A DNA stretch of 64,000 nucleotides, taken from assembly GCF_030056735.1 (NCBI RefSeq), contig NZ_JASHKN010000005.1:286023-350022 (forward strand). Direction: 5' to 3'. The notes under the pieces are model-generated. The model ran no database searches. It saw only the letters and a list, made by a program, of their open reading frames with translations, and was not told the DNA's origin. This DNA comes from Rhodococcus sp. IEGM 1409 (lineage in GTDB: Bacteria; Actinomycetota; Actinomycetes; Mycobacteriales; Mycobacteriaceae). Both the position numbers and the translations under genes were made by a program. Positions 17,720 through 25,800 of the stretch are shown here, piece after piece (positions within the stretch are counted from its first letter, which is position 1; each line of letters opens with the position of its first letter).

Positions 17720-18832
17720 GTGAAGACCAAAGCTGCTGTACTGCTCGAGCCCGGAAAGCCTTTCGAGATCATGGAACTCGACCTCGACGGCCCGGGTGTG
17801 GGTGAGGTACTGATCAAGTACACCGCTGCCGGACTGTGCCATTCGGATCTGCACCTGACCGACGGTGATCTCCCGCCGCGTTATCCGATCGTCGGCGGAC
17901 ACGAAGGCTCGGGCATCATCGAAGAGGTCGGACCCGGCGTCACGAAGGTCAAGCCGGGCGACCACGTCGTGTGTAGCTTCATTCCCAACTGCGGCACCTG
18001 TCGCTACTGCTCGACCGGTCGCCAGAACCTCTGCGACATGGGTGCCACCATCCTCGAAGGTTCGATGCCGGACGGTTCCTTCCGTTTCCACGGCAACGGA
18101 ATGGATTTCGGCGGAATGTGCATGCTAGGAACGTTTTCCGAGCGAGCGACCATCTCCCAGCATTCGGTCGTCAAGATCGACGACTGGCTTCCGTTGGAGA
18201 CGGCAGTGGTCGTCGGCTGCGGCGTGCCGTCGGGTTGGGGAACGGCCGTCAACGCCGGTAACCTTCGCGCCGGTGACACCGCGGTGATCTACGGTATCGG
18301 TGGTCTCGGTATCAACGCGGTCCAGGGCGCTGTTTCGGCTGGCTGCAAGTACGTCGTGGTGGTCGATCCGGTTGCTCTCAAGCGTGACACTGCTCTGAAA
18401 TTCGGTGCCACGCATGCCTTTGCAGACGCCGAGAGTGCGGCTGCCAAGGTCAACGAGCTGACTTGGGGACAGGGCGCCGACGCTGCGCTCATCCTTGTCG
18501 GCACCGTCGACGAGGACGTCGTCAGTGCAGCGACGGCAGTGATCGGCAAGGGTGGCACCGTGGTGATCACGGGTCTCGCCGATCCGGCCAAGCTGACCGT
18601 TCACGTGTCGGGTACCGACCTGACGCTGAATCAGAAGACGATCAAGGGCACGCTGTTCGGTTCGATGAACCCGCAGTACGACATCGTGCGACTGCTACGT
18701 CTCTACGATGCGGGTCAGCTCAAGCTCGACGAACTGATCACCAACACGTACAGCCTCGAAGACGTCAACCAGGGCTACCAGGATCTGCGTGACGGCAAGA
18801 ACATCCGTGGCGTGATCATCCACGACAAGTAA
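17720..18832 (+). CDS. NDMA-type Zn-dependent alcohol dehydrogenase
   Basis: This 370-residue medium-chain dehydrogenase has catalytic zinc ligands in GLCHSD and GGHEGSG and the structural zinc cluster CGTCRYCSTGRQNLC. The nucleotide loop is GIGGLGINAVQGA. The overall form matches actinobacterial NDMA-dependent (bound-NAD) alcohol dehydrogenases. The GTG start at 17720 is preceded by AAGGAG at 8 bases; an in-frame extension upstream overlaps the aldehyde dehydrogenase and is discounted. It should provide the first step, alcohol to aldehyde, of the cassette, and ends just before a terminator palindrome. Confidence 0.9.
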   Translation: MKTKAAVLLEPGKPFEIMELDLDGPGVGEVLIKYTAAGLCHSDLHLTDGDLPPRYPIVGGHEGSGIIEEVGPGVTKVKPGDHVVCSFIPNCGTCRYCSTGRQNLCDMGATILEGSMPDGSFRFHGNGMDFGGMCMLGTFSERATISQHSVVKIDDWLPLETAVVVGCGVPSGWGTAVNAGNLRAGDTAVIYGIGGLGINAVQGAVSAGCKYVVVVDPVALKRDTALKFGATHAFADAESAAAKVNELTWGQGADAALILVGTVDEDVVSAATAVIGKGGTVVITGLADPAKLTVHVSGTDLTLNQKTIKGTLFGSMNPQYDIVRLLRLYDAGQLKLDELITNTYSLEDVNQGYQDLRDGKNIRGVIIHDK

Positions 18833-18838
18833 CCCCAA

Positions 18839-18888
18839 GTGCTGTGCGCCTTTGTTAACCACCCGCGGTTAATAAAGGCGCACAGCAC
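18839..18888. terminator. bidirectional terminator, second palindrome copy
   Basis: The 22-nt arms (GTGCTGTGCGCCTTTGTTAACC and its near-complement) differ at one G-T wobble position and enclose a 6-nt loop. It lies exactly between the convergent alcohol dehydrogenase and peptidase genes and is a near-copy of the palindrome at 12549-12592. Confidence 0.8.
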
Positions 18889-20336
18889 TATTTCTTGGCT
18901 CTCGACAAAATCTGCATCAACTGAAGGAGTGCCGAGAACTTCGCGAACACCGAGCGCGAAACCACCGGACCGAAAGCCGCGGTGTCGGTCGCATCGAATG
19001 CGTCGAGCAGATCTCGGAAGCTTTCGATCTGCTTGATCATCGTATCGAAATCGACATGCGTGACGGCATCGGCCTCACGCAGAGCGAGCAGGTACTGCGG
19101 CGCCGTCACCAAGGCGACTGCCGGGATCTTCCGCTCGAACAGTGGTTCACCCTCACCGAAATGAATGACCGGTCCTGGCGCCACGATTCGGCGATCGCCC
19201 GCCCCGATGTCGCGCCACAGCGGTGCAACGATGTCGTGTACTTCCCGACTCGTCGCGTAGAGCATTTCCGGTTCCGGAGTGGTCTCCAACGCATAGCTGC
19301 CGGTCGAGTTGTCCTCGGTGTCACCCAATGCGCCGAGATGTTCGATTGCGATCCCGGCTACTGCGCGCGCCTGACCGGCTTCGCCCTTCCACATCTCGGG
19401 GTGCGCTTCGAGCCAGGTGGATGTTGCTTGTCCGTGCTTGGACACCGCTGGAATACGAAGGTGGCCAGTCGTCAGGACAAAAACGTACGACCGTCGATGC
19501 GGCTGCGCGACGGCGTGCCGCGCCAACGCCAACATTCCTAGATGGCCGTTCTCCTCGACGCCGTTGGTTCCGTCGCTGTGAGTGATGAGCAGAATCGTCT
19601 CTTCGGGTGAGGTTCCGGGGGACACCGCCCACACCGTGTCAGTCCGGGTGTCCGGATGCAGAGTCGCATCCAGTACCAGAGTCGCCCGCTGACCGGAACG
19701 AGCTGCAGCGACAACTTTCGTGCCCTCGTCGCCGGCCACCCAGACGGCGGGGATGTCGTGGTAGGGCTGCGTGAACGGAAGATACTGTCCCAGCGCGTTG
19801 TCCGGAGCGATGTCACGCCACACCGCGATCACGCCGAGGACACCGGCCTTGCGGGCCTTGTCGAGCTTCGGACCCAGAAGAGTCGCGGAGAGAACCGGAT
19901 TACGAAGTGTCTCGTCGGTGGCGATCGGGCCCCACTCGCTGACCAGTAGCTTGCGGGGAAGATCGATGTGCGGGACCTCGATCACTGCGATCGCGCCCTT
20001 GGCCGCCGACCACTTGGGACGTCGCGCGCTGACGTAGACCAGGGGAGCGGAGATTCCCTGTGGCCCGGTCAATCCGGAGTAGGGGAATGCGGACGAAACG
20101 CTGATCGGTCCCGTCGGCAATTCGATGCGAAGTCCGTCAGGTGTGGCCGGTAGATCCCAGCGTTCGAAAGTATGCGAATCACGCTGGACGTCGAGGCCCA
20201 GTTCGGTCAGTTCGTTGGCGACTTCTTCCACCACCGCGTGGTGTGAAGGCGATCCCGTCAATCGTGGACCCAGCGCGTCGAGTCGCTGTTGGCCGGCAAT
20301 GAGGAGATCGCGATCGACGGCCTGGCCGTGATTCAT
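18888..20336 (-). CDS. M28-like peptidase with PA domain, degenerate active site
   Basis: This 482-residue protein has an N-terminal helical region, a PA-like insert (residues about 110-220, with IPAVWVAGDEGTKVV) and an M28 aminopeptidase-like core. The first zinc motif is visible as LLITHSDGTNG, but the expected bridging Asp is replaced by EENG, and the Glu-Glu pair normally found in the next strand is absent (VLTTGHLRIPAVSKHG). It may therefore be inactive or mechanistically altered. The frame is open to 20471, but the ATG at 20336 follows AAAGG. No signal peptide is seen. It is divergent from the MMPL gene. Confidence 0.72.
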   Translation of the reverse strand: MNHGQAVDRDLLIAGQQRLDALGPRLTGSPSHHAVVEEVANELTELGLDVQRDSHTFERWDLPATPDGLRIELPTGPISVSSAFPYSGLTGPQGISAPLVYVSARRPKWSAAKGAIAVIEVPHIDLPRKLLVSEWGPIATDETLRNPVLSATLLGPKLDKARKAGVLGVIAVWRDIAPDNALGQYLPFTQPYHDIPAVWVAGDEGTKVVAAARSGQRATLVLDATLHPDTRTDTVWAVSPGTSPEETILLITHSDGTNGVEENGHLGMLALARHAVAQPHRRSYVFVLTTGHLRIPAVSKHGQATSTWLEAHPEMWKGEAGQARAVAGIAIEHLGALGDTEDNSTGSYALETTPEPEMLYATSREVHDIVAPLWRDIGAGDRRIVAPGPVIHFGEGEPLFERKIPAVALVTAPQYLLALREADAVTHVDFDTMIKQIESFRDLLDAFDATDTAAFGPVVSRSVFAKFSALLQLMQILSRAKK

Positions 20337-20559
20337 GGGATTGCCTTTCGTACTACGTGATGTCTGCTCTGGTGAGGCGCCCGCCCGTGTCGTGTCCACG
20401 GTACCGAGCGGTCTGAAAACGGGACGAAGGCGCGTCGGATATGTCGTTTTCGCAGATATACCGGGTGCCAACGGGCCGATCGGTCCGTACCGTATGTCCT
20501 TGGCACCGAAAGACTCCGTGTTCTTCGGACAGACCAGTCCACGGCGAGAGAGGCCTACG
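20337..20559. promoter_or_regulatory. divergent promoter region with near-palindrome
   Basis: This 223-bp gap between the peptidase and the MMPL gene holds ACGGGCCGATCGGTCCGT (20471-20488), a palindrome with one mismatched pair. It is positioned to control either gene. Confidence 0.4.
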
Positions 20560-22806
20560 TTGGCTACGTATCTTTACAGGTTGGGGAAGTTTGCTTTCCG
20601 CCACAAGTATCTTGTGGTGGCCGCGTGGATCATCGTGATCGCGGTGGTGGGGGGCGCAATCAGCGCCACAAATCCGACGTTCTCCAAAGAATTCAATCTT
20701 CCGGGCACTGATTCCCAACGTGCGACCGAGTTGATGAACGAGAACTTTGCAGCGGCGGCCGAGCAGCAAACTCAGGCGTCGACCAGCATTCTCATCGCGG
20801 CAGACGACGGACTTGCCGCGCACAGCGATCAGATCGACCAGTTGATCGCGCAGGCGAAGACGTTGCCGGACATCGTCGATCCCGAGAAGATCGTCAACCC
20901 GGTGACTCTCGCGGAGGCAGATCCGGCGGTGGCGTCGGCCGTTCTCGGCGACGACGGCAAGGTCGGGCTGATCCAGCTCAATCAGTCGATTCGCATCGAG
21001 GATCAGACGCAGGCCAACAAGACGGCGTTCCTCGACTTGATGGTGGAGTTCCGCGACGGCGGCCTGCAAGTCGAGGGCACTGGCTCGATGATGCAGGTGC
21101 AGGAGGCCGGTGGCGTCGCCGAGATGCTCGGCTTCGCGGTGGCGTTCATCGTGATGATCGTGGCGTTCGGCGCACTCATTGCGGCGTTCATCCCGTTGTT
21201 CACTGCAATTCTGGGAATTGCGCTGGCCACTCTGACGGTCACACTCGGCTCGGGCTTCTTCGACATCAACGAAGGCGTCACGGGAATTGTCACGATGATC
21301 GGCATCGCAGTCTCGATCGACTACGCGTTGTTCATCGTTTCGCGCTACCGCAGTGAGCTCAATCTGGGCGGAACGAGGGAAGCCGCCACCGGGCGCGCAG
21401 TGGGTACTGCCGGTTCGTCTGTCGTCTTCGCAGGCCTGACGGTTGTGGTCGCGCTGGCAGCCCTGGCGGTGGTCGGGGTTCCGATGATCACCCAGATGGG
21501 AATCTCGGCAGCGGTTGCCGTCATCATCGCCGTCCTCGGCGCAATCACGTTGATCCCCGCTGTTCTGGGTATCTTCGGCAGGTTCGCGTTCTCGCCTCGT
21601 ATCCCCGGGCTTCGCCACGGTGACGAGCCCGAGACTATGGAATCCAACGGACATCGCTGGGCCAAGATAGTCACCAAATACCCGTGGCCGATCGCGGGTG
21701 CTGCGCTGGTTCTCCTGGTGATCGCGGCTATTCCGATGACCAAGCTCGAACTCGGGCTCTCCTTCACATCGGACGAGGAGAGGCCGGCTCTTGCACTGTT
21801 GCAACGCGGATTCGGTGAAGGCGTCAACGGTGAGCTGTTCGTCGTTCTCGACGCCCCGGCCGGTACGGACATCGCAACGATTGCCGATGACGCTATCGCC
21901 CACATCAAGGGCCTGGATTACGTCGCAACACCGGATCAGCTGATGTGGGTCGGAAACGGACCAGACGCGGCAAACCCGATGGCGGGCGCCAACTCTGCCC
22001 TGATCGCGGTCACCCCGCAGATGTCACCGAGTGGACCCGAAACCCACGAACTGATGAATCAGATCCGGGATTACGGATCGACGGTGAAATCGGAGGGAGC
22101 TGAACTCGGTGTAGCGGGTCAAACCGCGATCGTTGCCGACATGTCGTCGAAGCTCAGTTCCGCGCTCATCCCTTATCTGATCGTGGTGGTCGGGCTGGCG
22201 TTCATCATCATGATGGTTGTCTTCCGCTCGATCCTGGTGCCGCTGACCGCAACTCTCGGATTTCTGTTCTCCGTCTGTGCGACCTTCGGCGCCACGGTGG
22301 CGATTTTCCAGGAAGGCGACTTCGGGCTGATCGAGCACACTCAACCGATCATCTCGTTCCTACCGATCTTCATGATCGGCGTGGTGTTCGGGCTGGCGAT
22401 GGACTATCAAGTGTTTCTCGTGACGAGAATGCGCGAGGAATACGTGCACGGATTGTCGGCCAAGGACGCCATCATCTCCGGCTACACCCATGGTGCTCGC
22501 GTGGTTGCGTCGGCGGCCATCATCATGATCTCCGTGTTCGGCGCATTCATGCTGTCCTCGGAGACGACGAGCAAGATGATGGGCTTCGGTCTGGCAGCGG
22601 CAGTCTTCTTCGACGCCTTCATCATCCGCATGATCGTGATCCCTGCGGTCATGTCGATTCTCGGTGATTCGGCGTGGAGGTTGCCCGCGTGGCTCGACAA
22701 GATCCTGCCGAACGTCGACATTGAGGGTGAAGCGATTCGGCGGATTCCGATCGAGCAAGATCCGGACTCCGATCCAGACCTGAATCAGGTGCCTGTCAGG
22801 GTGTAA
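20560..22806 (+). CDS. MMPL/RND-family transporter
   Basis: This membrane protein of about 748 residues has two repeats, each with an N-terminal helix, a large extracytoplasmic loop and five clustered helices. The proton-relay Asp-Tyr pairs are present as SIDYALFIVSRYRSEL in the first half and FGLAMDYQVFLVTRMREEY in the second. It resembles the YdfJ/ActII-3-like actinobacterial exporters rather than the larger mycobacterial MmpL lipid exporters. The frame is open to 20335; TTG at 20560 is preferred because AGAGAGG lies just upstream and the product then starts with a short cytoplasmic tail (MATYLYRLGKFAF). The substrate is unknown. Confidence 0.88.
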   Translation: MATYLYRLGKFAFRHKYLVVAAWIIVIAVVGGAISATNPTFSKEFNLPGTDSQRATELMNENFAAAAEQQTQASTSILIAADDGLAAHSDQIDQLIAQAKTLPDIVDPEKIVNPVTLAEADPAVASAVLGDDGKVGLIQLNQSIRIEDQTQANKTAFLDLMVEFRDGGLQVEGTGSMMQVQEAGGVAEMLGFAVAFIVMIVAFGALIAAFIPLFTAILGIALATLTVTLGSGFFDINEGVTGIVTMIGIAVSIDYALFIVSRYRSELNLGGTREAATGRAVGTAGSSVVFAGLTVVVALAALAVVGVPMITQMGISAAVAVIIAVLGAITLIPAVLGIFGRFAFSPRIPGLRHGDEPETMESNGHRWAKIVTKYPWPIAGAALVLLVIAAIPMTKLELGLSFTSDEERPALALLQRGFGEGVNGELFVVLDAPAGTDIATIADDAIAHIKGLDYVATPDQLMWVGNGPDAANPMAGANSALIAVTPQMSPSGPETHELMNQIRDYGSTVKSEGAELGVAGQTAIVADMSSKLSSALIPYLIVVVGLAFIIMMVVFRSILVPLTATLGFLFSVCATFGATVAIFQEGDFGLIEHTQPIISFLPIFMIGVVFGLAMDYQVFLVTRMREEYVHGLSAKDAIISGYTHGARVVASAAIIMISVFGAFMLSSETTSKMMGFGLAAAVFFDAFIIRMIVIPAVMSILGDSAWRLPAWLDKILPNVDIEGEAIRRIPIEQDPDSDPDLNQVPVRV

Positions 22807-22820
22807 GCACTCAGGTCGTG

Positions 22821-22867
22821 AAACGAACGGGGCGCCGGTTGCAGAGCAACTGGCACCCCGTTCGTTT
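22821..22867. terminator. rho-independent terminator after the MMPL gene
   Basis: AAACGAACGGGG and CCCCGTTCGTTT pair across a loop that itself can form a short GGTTGC/GCAACT hairpin. A T-containing tail follows. Confidence 0.8.
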
Positions 22868-22991
22868 GTGTCTCTACGGGGCTCACACCTAGGAAACCAT
22901 CCGGTTGGTAACAGAAATTGCTGTGATCGCGACAGGACTTCCAGAGGCGACGCGCATCGGGGGCGAGCCGTGACGATGACTGTGAGGACTC

Positions 22992-24389
22992 GTGCCGAAC
23001 GAGCAAACCGATTCGAAGCGGGCCGAGAAGTGGACCTTCGCGTTGACGGTCGTCTCCCTGATCGCCGGCGGCACAGTGGTTGCCGGGTTGGTGGATCGGT
23101 GGAGTGGCTCGCAGTCCGCCGGCATCTCGGTAGCTGCATCGACTTCGGTCAGCATGACGTCCATTCCGGACGAGGTGCCATCCGGCGACATGTCCGAATA
23201 TTCGTATGTGACACCGACAGCGGTCTACCCGACCACCATTCCGGGATGTGAGAGCGTCGAAGCGCCGGACGACGAACACGGAATCTCGATCTTCACGTCG
23301 ACAGGCGGCGACGACGCGTACGACGACCCACGTTTTCCGTGGTTCTCCGGCGCTAAGGCTGCATCGATGTCGGATGCGGTCGCCGATGCGATTCCGGACG
23401 GCGTCGAGATCAAGTTTGCCAGCCCGAGTCGATCACTCCAGTTCGGTCCGATCTCGGCACCGTCGAGCTCGGACGATTTGCCCGAGGGATGGGCGATCGA
23501 GGATTTGGCTTCCACTGACGCGTCGGCGACGCTACTTCGCGGCGAATCCAGTGGTGGGTTGACGGTTTCGGTCAACAGCAGTACGGCTCCGATTCCTCCG
23601 TGTGTTGCCGGCTCTCTCGTCGAACGCCGCTTCCTTCCGGACCGTTCAGTTGTAGACGTGCAGGACACATGGAGTGAAATCAACGGACAACGCACTCTTT
23701 CCCGTTCGGCGTTCCTTTACGGCATCGATGGCACGCGAGTTCGCGCCTATACCGATGACACTGCCGATCGGGTCGGTGCCGAGGTTCAGGCAAGCGGCGC
23801 GCTTCCACTGACCATCGACGAACTGGTTTCTCTGGTCAGCCTGCCGCAACTGCGAATCACGACGCCTGCTCCGCCGGAGACTGCCCCGCTTCAAACTGTT
23901 TGTGGCGGTTGGACGGACGAGTCATCAGGGCGGGAACTGGATCGGGGAATCGTAGACGCACTCGGTGAAGCGCTCCGATCGGGTTGGCGCGCAGCACCTC
24001 CAGAATCGCCTGACCTCGGCAGTCAGCTGGGTGATCTGGTTCTGGCCGAATACGACGACACCACCACATGCCAGGATCTTGTTGCGCGGTCGGGCAACAA
24101 CGAGTCGCGTCTGAGCATCTCGATCACCAGCGGACAGCAGCTTCCCGCACCTCCGAACAAGTACGACCCTTCGTACGACGGACACCCGCTCTCGATGGAG
24201 ACCACTGAAGATGGATCCGTGATCGAACGCGATGAGAGTCGCGGGGACAAGGTCCACAGATCGGTAGTCGTTACCCATCCCGGTGGGACGCGAGTAACGG
24301 TGAGCTCGTCGGCGGAGGCACCGAACGTGCCGATGACGTTCGAGCAGTTGGAGTTTCTCGCGACGATCGACGGGCTGGAGATTCGATGA
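22992..24389 (+). CDS. membrane-anchored hypothetical protein
   Basis: This 465-residue protein has one N-terminal hydrophobic helix (WTFALTVVSLIAGGTVVAGL, residues about 14-33) after a charged tail, so it is probably anchored with a large extracytoplasmic domain. The outer part is Ser/Thr/Asp-rich. It contains few cysteines (PGCESVE, PPCVAG, TVCGGW, TTCQDL), spaced as if for disulphides. No family is recognised. The GTG start follows GAGG. It overlaps the next gene as ATGA, so the two exported proteins are made together. Confidence 0.75.
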   Translation: MPNEQTDSKRAEKWTFALTVVSLIAGGTVVAGLVDRWSGSQSAGISVAASTSVSMTSIPDEVPSGDMSEYSYVTPTAVYPTTIPGCESVEAPDDEHGISIFTSTGGDDAYDDPRFPWFSGAKAASMSDAVADAIPDGVEIKFASPSRSLQFGPISAPSSSDDLPEGWAIEDLASTDASATLLRGESSGGLTVSVNSSTAPIPPCVAGSLVERRFLPDRSVVDVQDTWSEINGQRTLSRSAFLYGIDGTRVRAYTDDTADRVGAEVQASGALPLTIDELVSLVSLPQLRITTPAPPETAPLQTVCGGWTDESSGRELDRGIVDALGEALRSGWRAAPPESPDLGSQLGDLVLAEYDDTTTCQDLVARSGNNESRLSISITSGQQLPAPPNKYDPSYDGHPLSMETTEDGSVIERDESRGDKVHRSVVVTHPGGTRVTVSSSAEAPNVPMTFEQLEFLATIDGLEIR

Positions 24390-25750
24390 CCAACAGGTAT
24401 TCGCCCAAGGCCCGCCTTCGGATCGCGGCCGCCACTGCCGTTGTCACCGTCACTGCCGCCGTCGCCACGGTGGTCACGTCGACGAATTCCGAACCGACAG
24501 CGGCCTCGTCGCCGTTGTGGAGCGTCGAGGCCTCCGAGATTCTCGGGCGTGAGTTCGCGATATTTCGGAGCCCACTCGTGGGAACCGAATTCAACATGGA
24601 CATGGGCGGATTCATCGACGCCGGATCACTCGTGGTCACGATGATCGGTATGCCGGACCGTCAGGCGTATTCGTTGGACGACGCGGAATTGGTCGGGTTG
24701 GACGCCGAGGACGGCACAGTCCGCTGGCGCACGTCGGCGGTCGATATCGGTGGTTGTTCCGAGACTCTGCTCGGCAGCTCGGTGCTCTGTTTCTCCGGGC
24801 CGTACGTATCCGGTGGTTCGTACTCTCTGTTCGACATCGAGACGGGAGAGCGGCGAGACGTCAAGACGCCGTGGTCGCCGATCATCGCGGTTGTCTCGGG
24901 CGACACTGTCCTCGCTCTCGAAGGTGATATCGAGAGCAACGACGTTCGCGTGCACAGCGGAACCGTCGACGATCCGGAAGTGAACTGGTCCAAAGCATTC
25001 GACGTCGGCGGATCGTGGGAAGCCGGATACGTGGATCCCGTGATGTCGGTTCACGGCGACCTGGGTGTGATCGCTCTCGACGAGTCTTTGGGATTCGACC
25101 TGAAGACTGGCGAACAGCGGTGGGTGCACGGTTACTCCACCTGCTCGACCGCGCACACATCACCGGACGGCGTGACTTTGGTGTCGGACGGCGGTTGCGA
25201 GGGCAACGGCCGTCCGACAAGTGAGTACGCACTCGATCAGTACGGGCGCGAGTTCGCCAGGACGGACGAACTCCCCTCTGAGTCCTCGTATTTCGGCGGG
25301 CGATACAGCCGAGATGATCCCGCCGGAGGATCGTCTCCGATCATTCTGGGAGACAGCGGTTTCGACCGGAAGTCCGGCGAGAAGCTGTGGACCAACAGTG
25401 AGGTGTTCGGCACCGCGCAGTCGTTGGCGGTGATCGGCAACGTGGTCGCCGTGACTCGTTCCGGTTCCGAGCCCGAGGTCCAGTTCGTGGACCTGCTCAC
25501 CGGTGAGGTCCTGTGGCGATCGAACGCCGAGCGCGCCGGAGAGATCGTCTGGCACGGGGATGTCGTCATCGACGAGGGCAACGTCTATGGAACGGATGTC
25601 AGCACGGGTCAACGGAGTTGGGAGGTTCACGTCGACCAGGACGGGGACGACGAGTTCACCCCCTGGGCGATGCCGCGGGAGCTGTGGGCGGGGGACAAGG
25701 TGCTGTTGCGCTCCAGTGAAGATCGGATCACGGCGTTGAAATTGTCGTGA
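24386..25750 (+). CDS. exported PQQ-like beta-propeller protein
   Basis: This 454-residue protein has an N-terminal membrane or signal segment (AAATAVVTVTAAVATVV, residues about 13-29). It then shows repeated blades of the PQQ/BamB type: LVGLDAEDGTVRWRT, FDIETGERR, FDLKTGEQRWVHG, FDRKSGEKLWTN, FVDLLTGEVLWRS and GTDVSTGQRSWEV, each with the D/TG...W signature. No PQQ-dehydrogenase active-site residues are evident, so a binding or scaffold role is more likely than catalysis. The start overlaps the stop of the partner gene. Confidence 0.82.
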   Translation: MTNRYSPKARLRIAAATAVVTVTAAVATVVTSTNSEPTAASSPLWSVEASEILGREFAIFRSPLVGTEFNMDMGGFIDAGSLVVTMIGMPDRQAYSLDDAELVGLDAEDGTVRWRTSAVDIGGCSETLLGSSVLCFSGPYVSGGSYSLFDIETGERRDVKTPWSPIIAVVSGDTVLALEGDIESNDVRVHSGTVDDPEVNWSKAFDVGGSWEAGYVDPVMSVHGDLGVIALDESLGFDLKTGEQRWVHGYSTCSTAHTSPDGVTLVSDGGCEGNGRPTSEYALDQYGREFARTDELPSESSYFGGRYSRDDPAGGSSPIILGDSGFDRKSGEKLWTNSEVFGTAQSLAVIGNVVAVTRSGSEPEVQFVDLLTGEVLWRSNAERAGEIVWHGDVVIDEGNVYGTDVSTGQRSWEVHVDQDGDDEFTPWAMPRELWAGDKVLLRSSEDRITALKLS

Positions 25751-25800
25751 GATCCGGTGTGGCGTGCACGTCCGTCACAGCACACCACACCGGCCACGAT

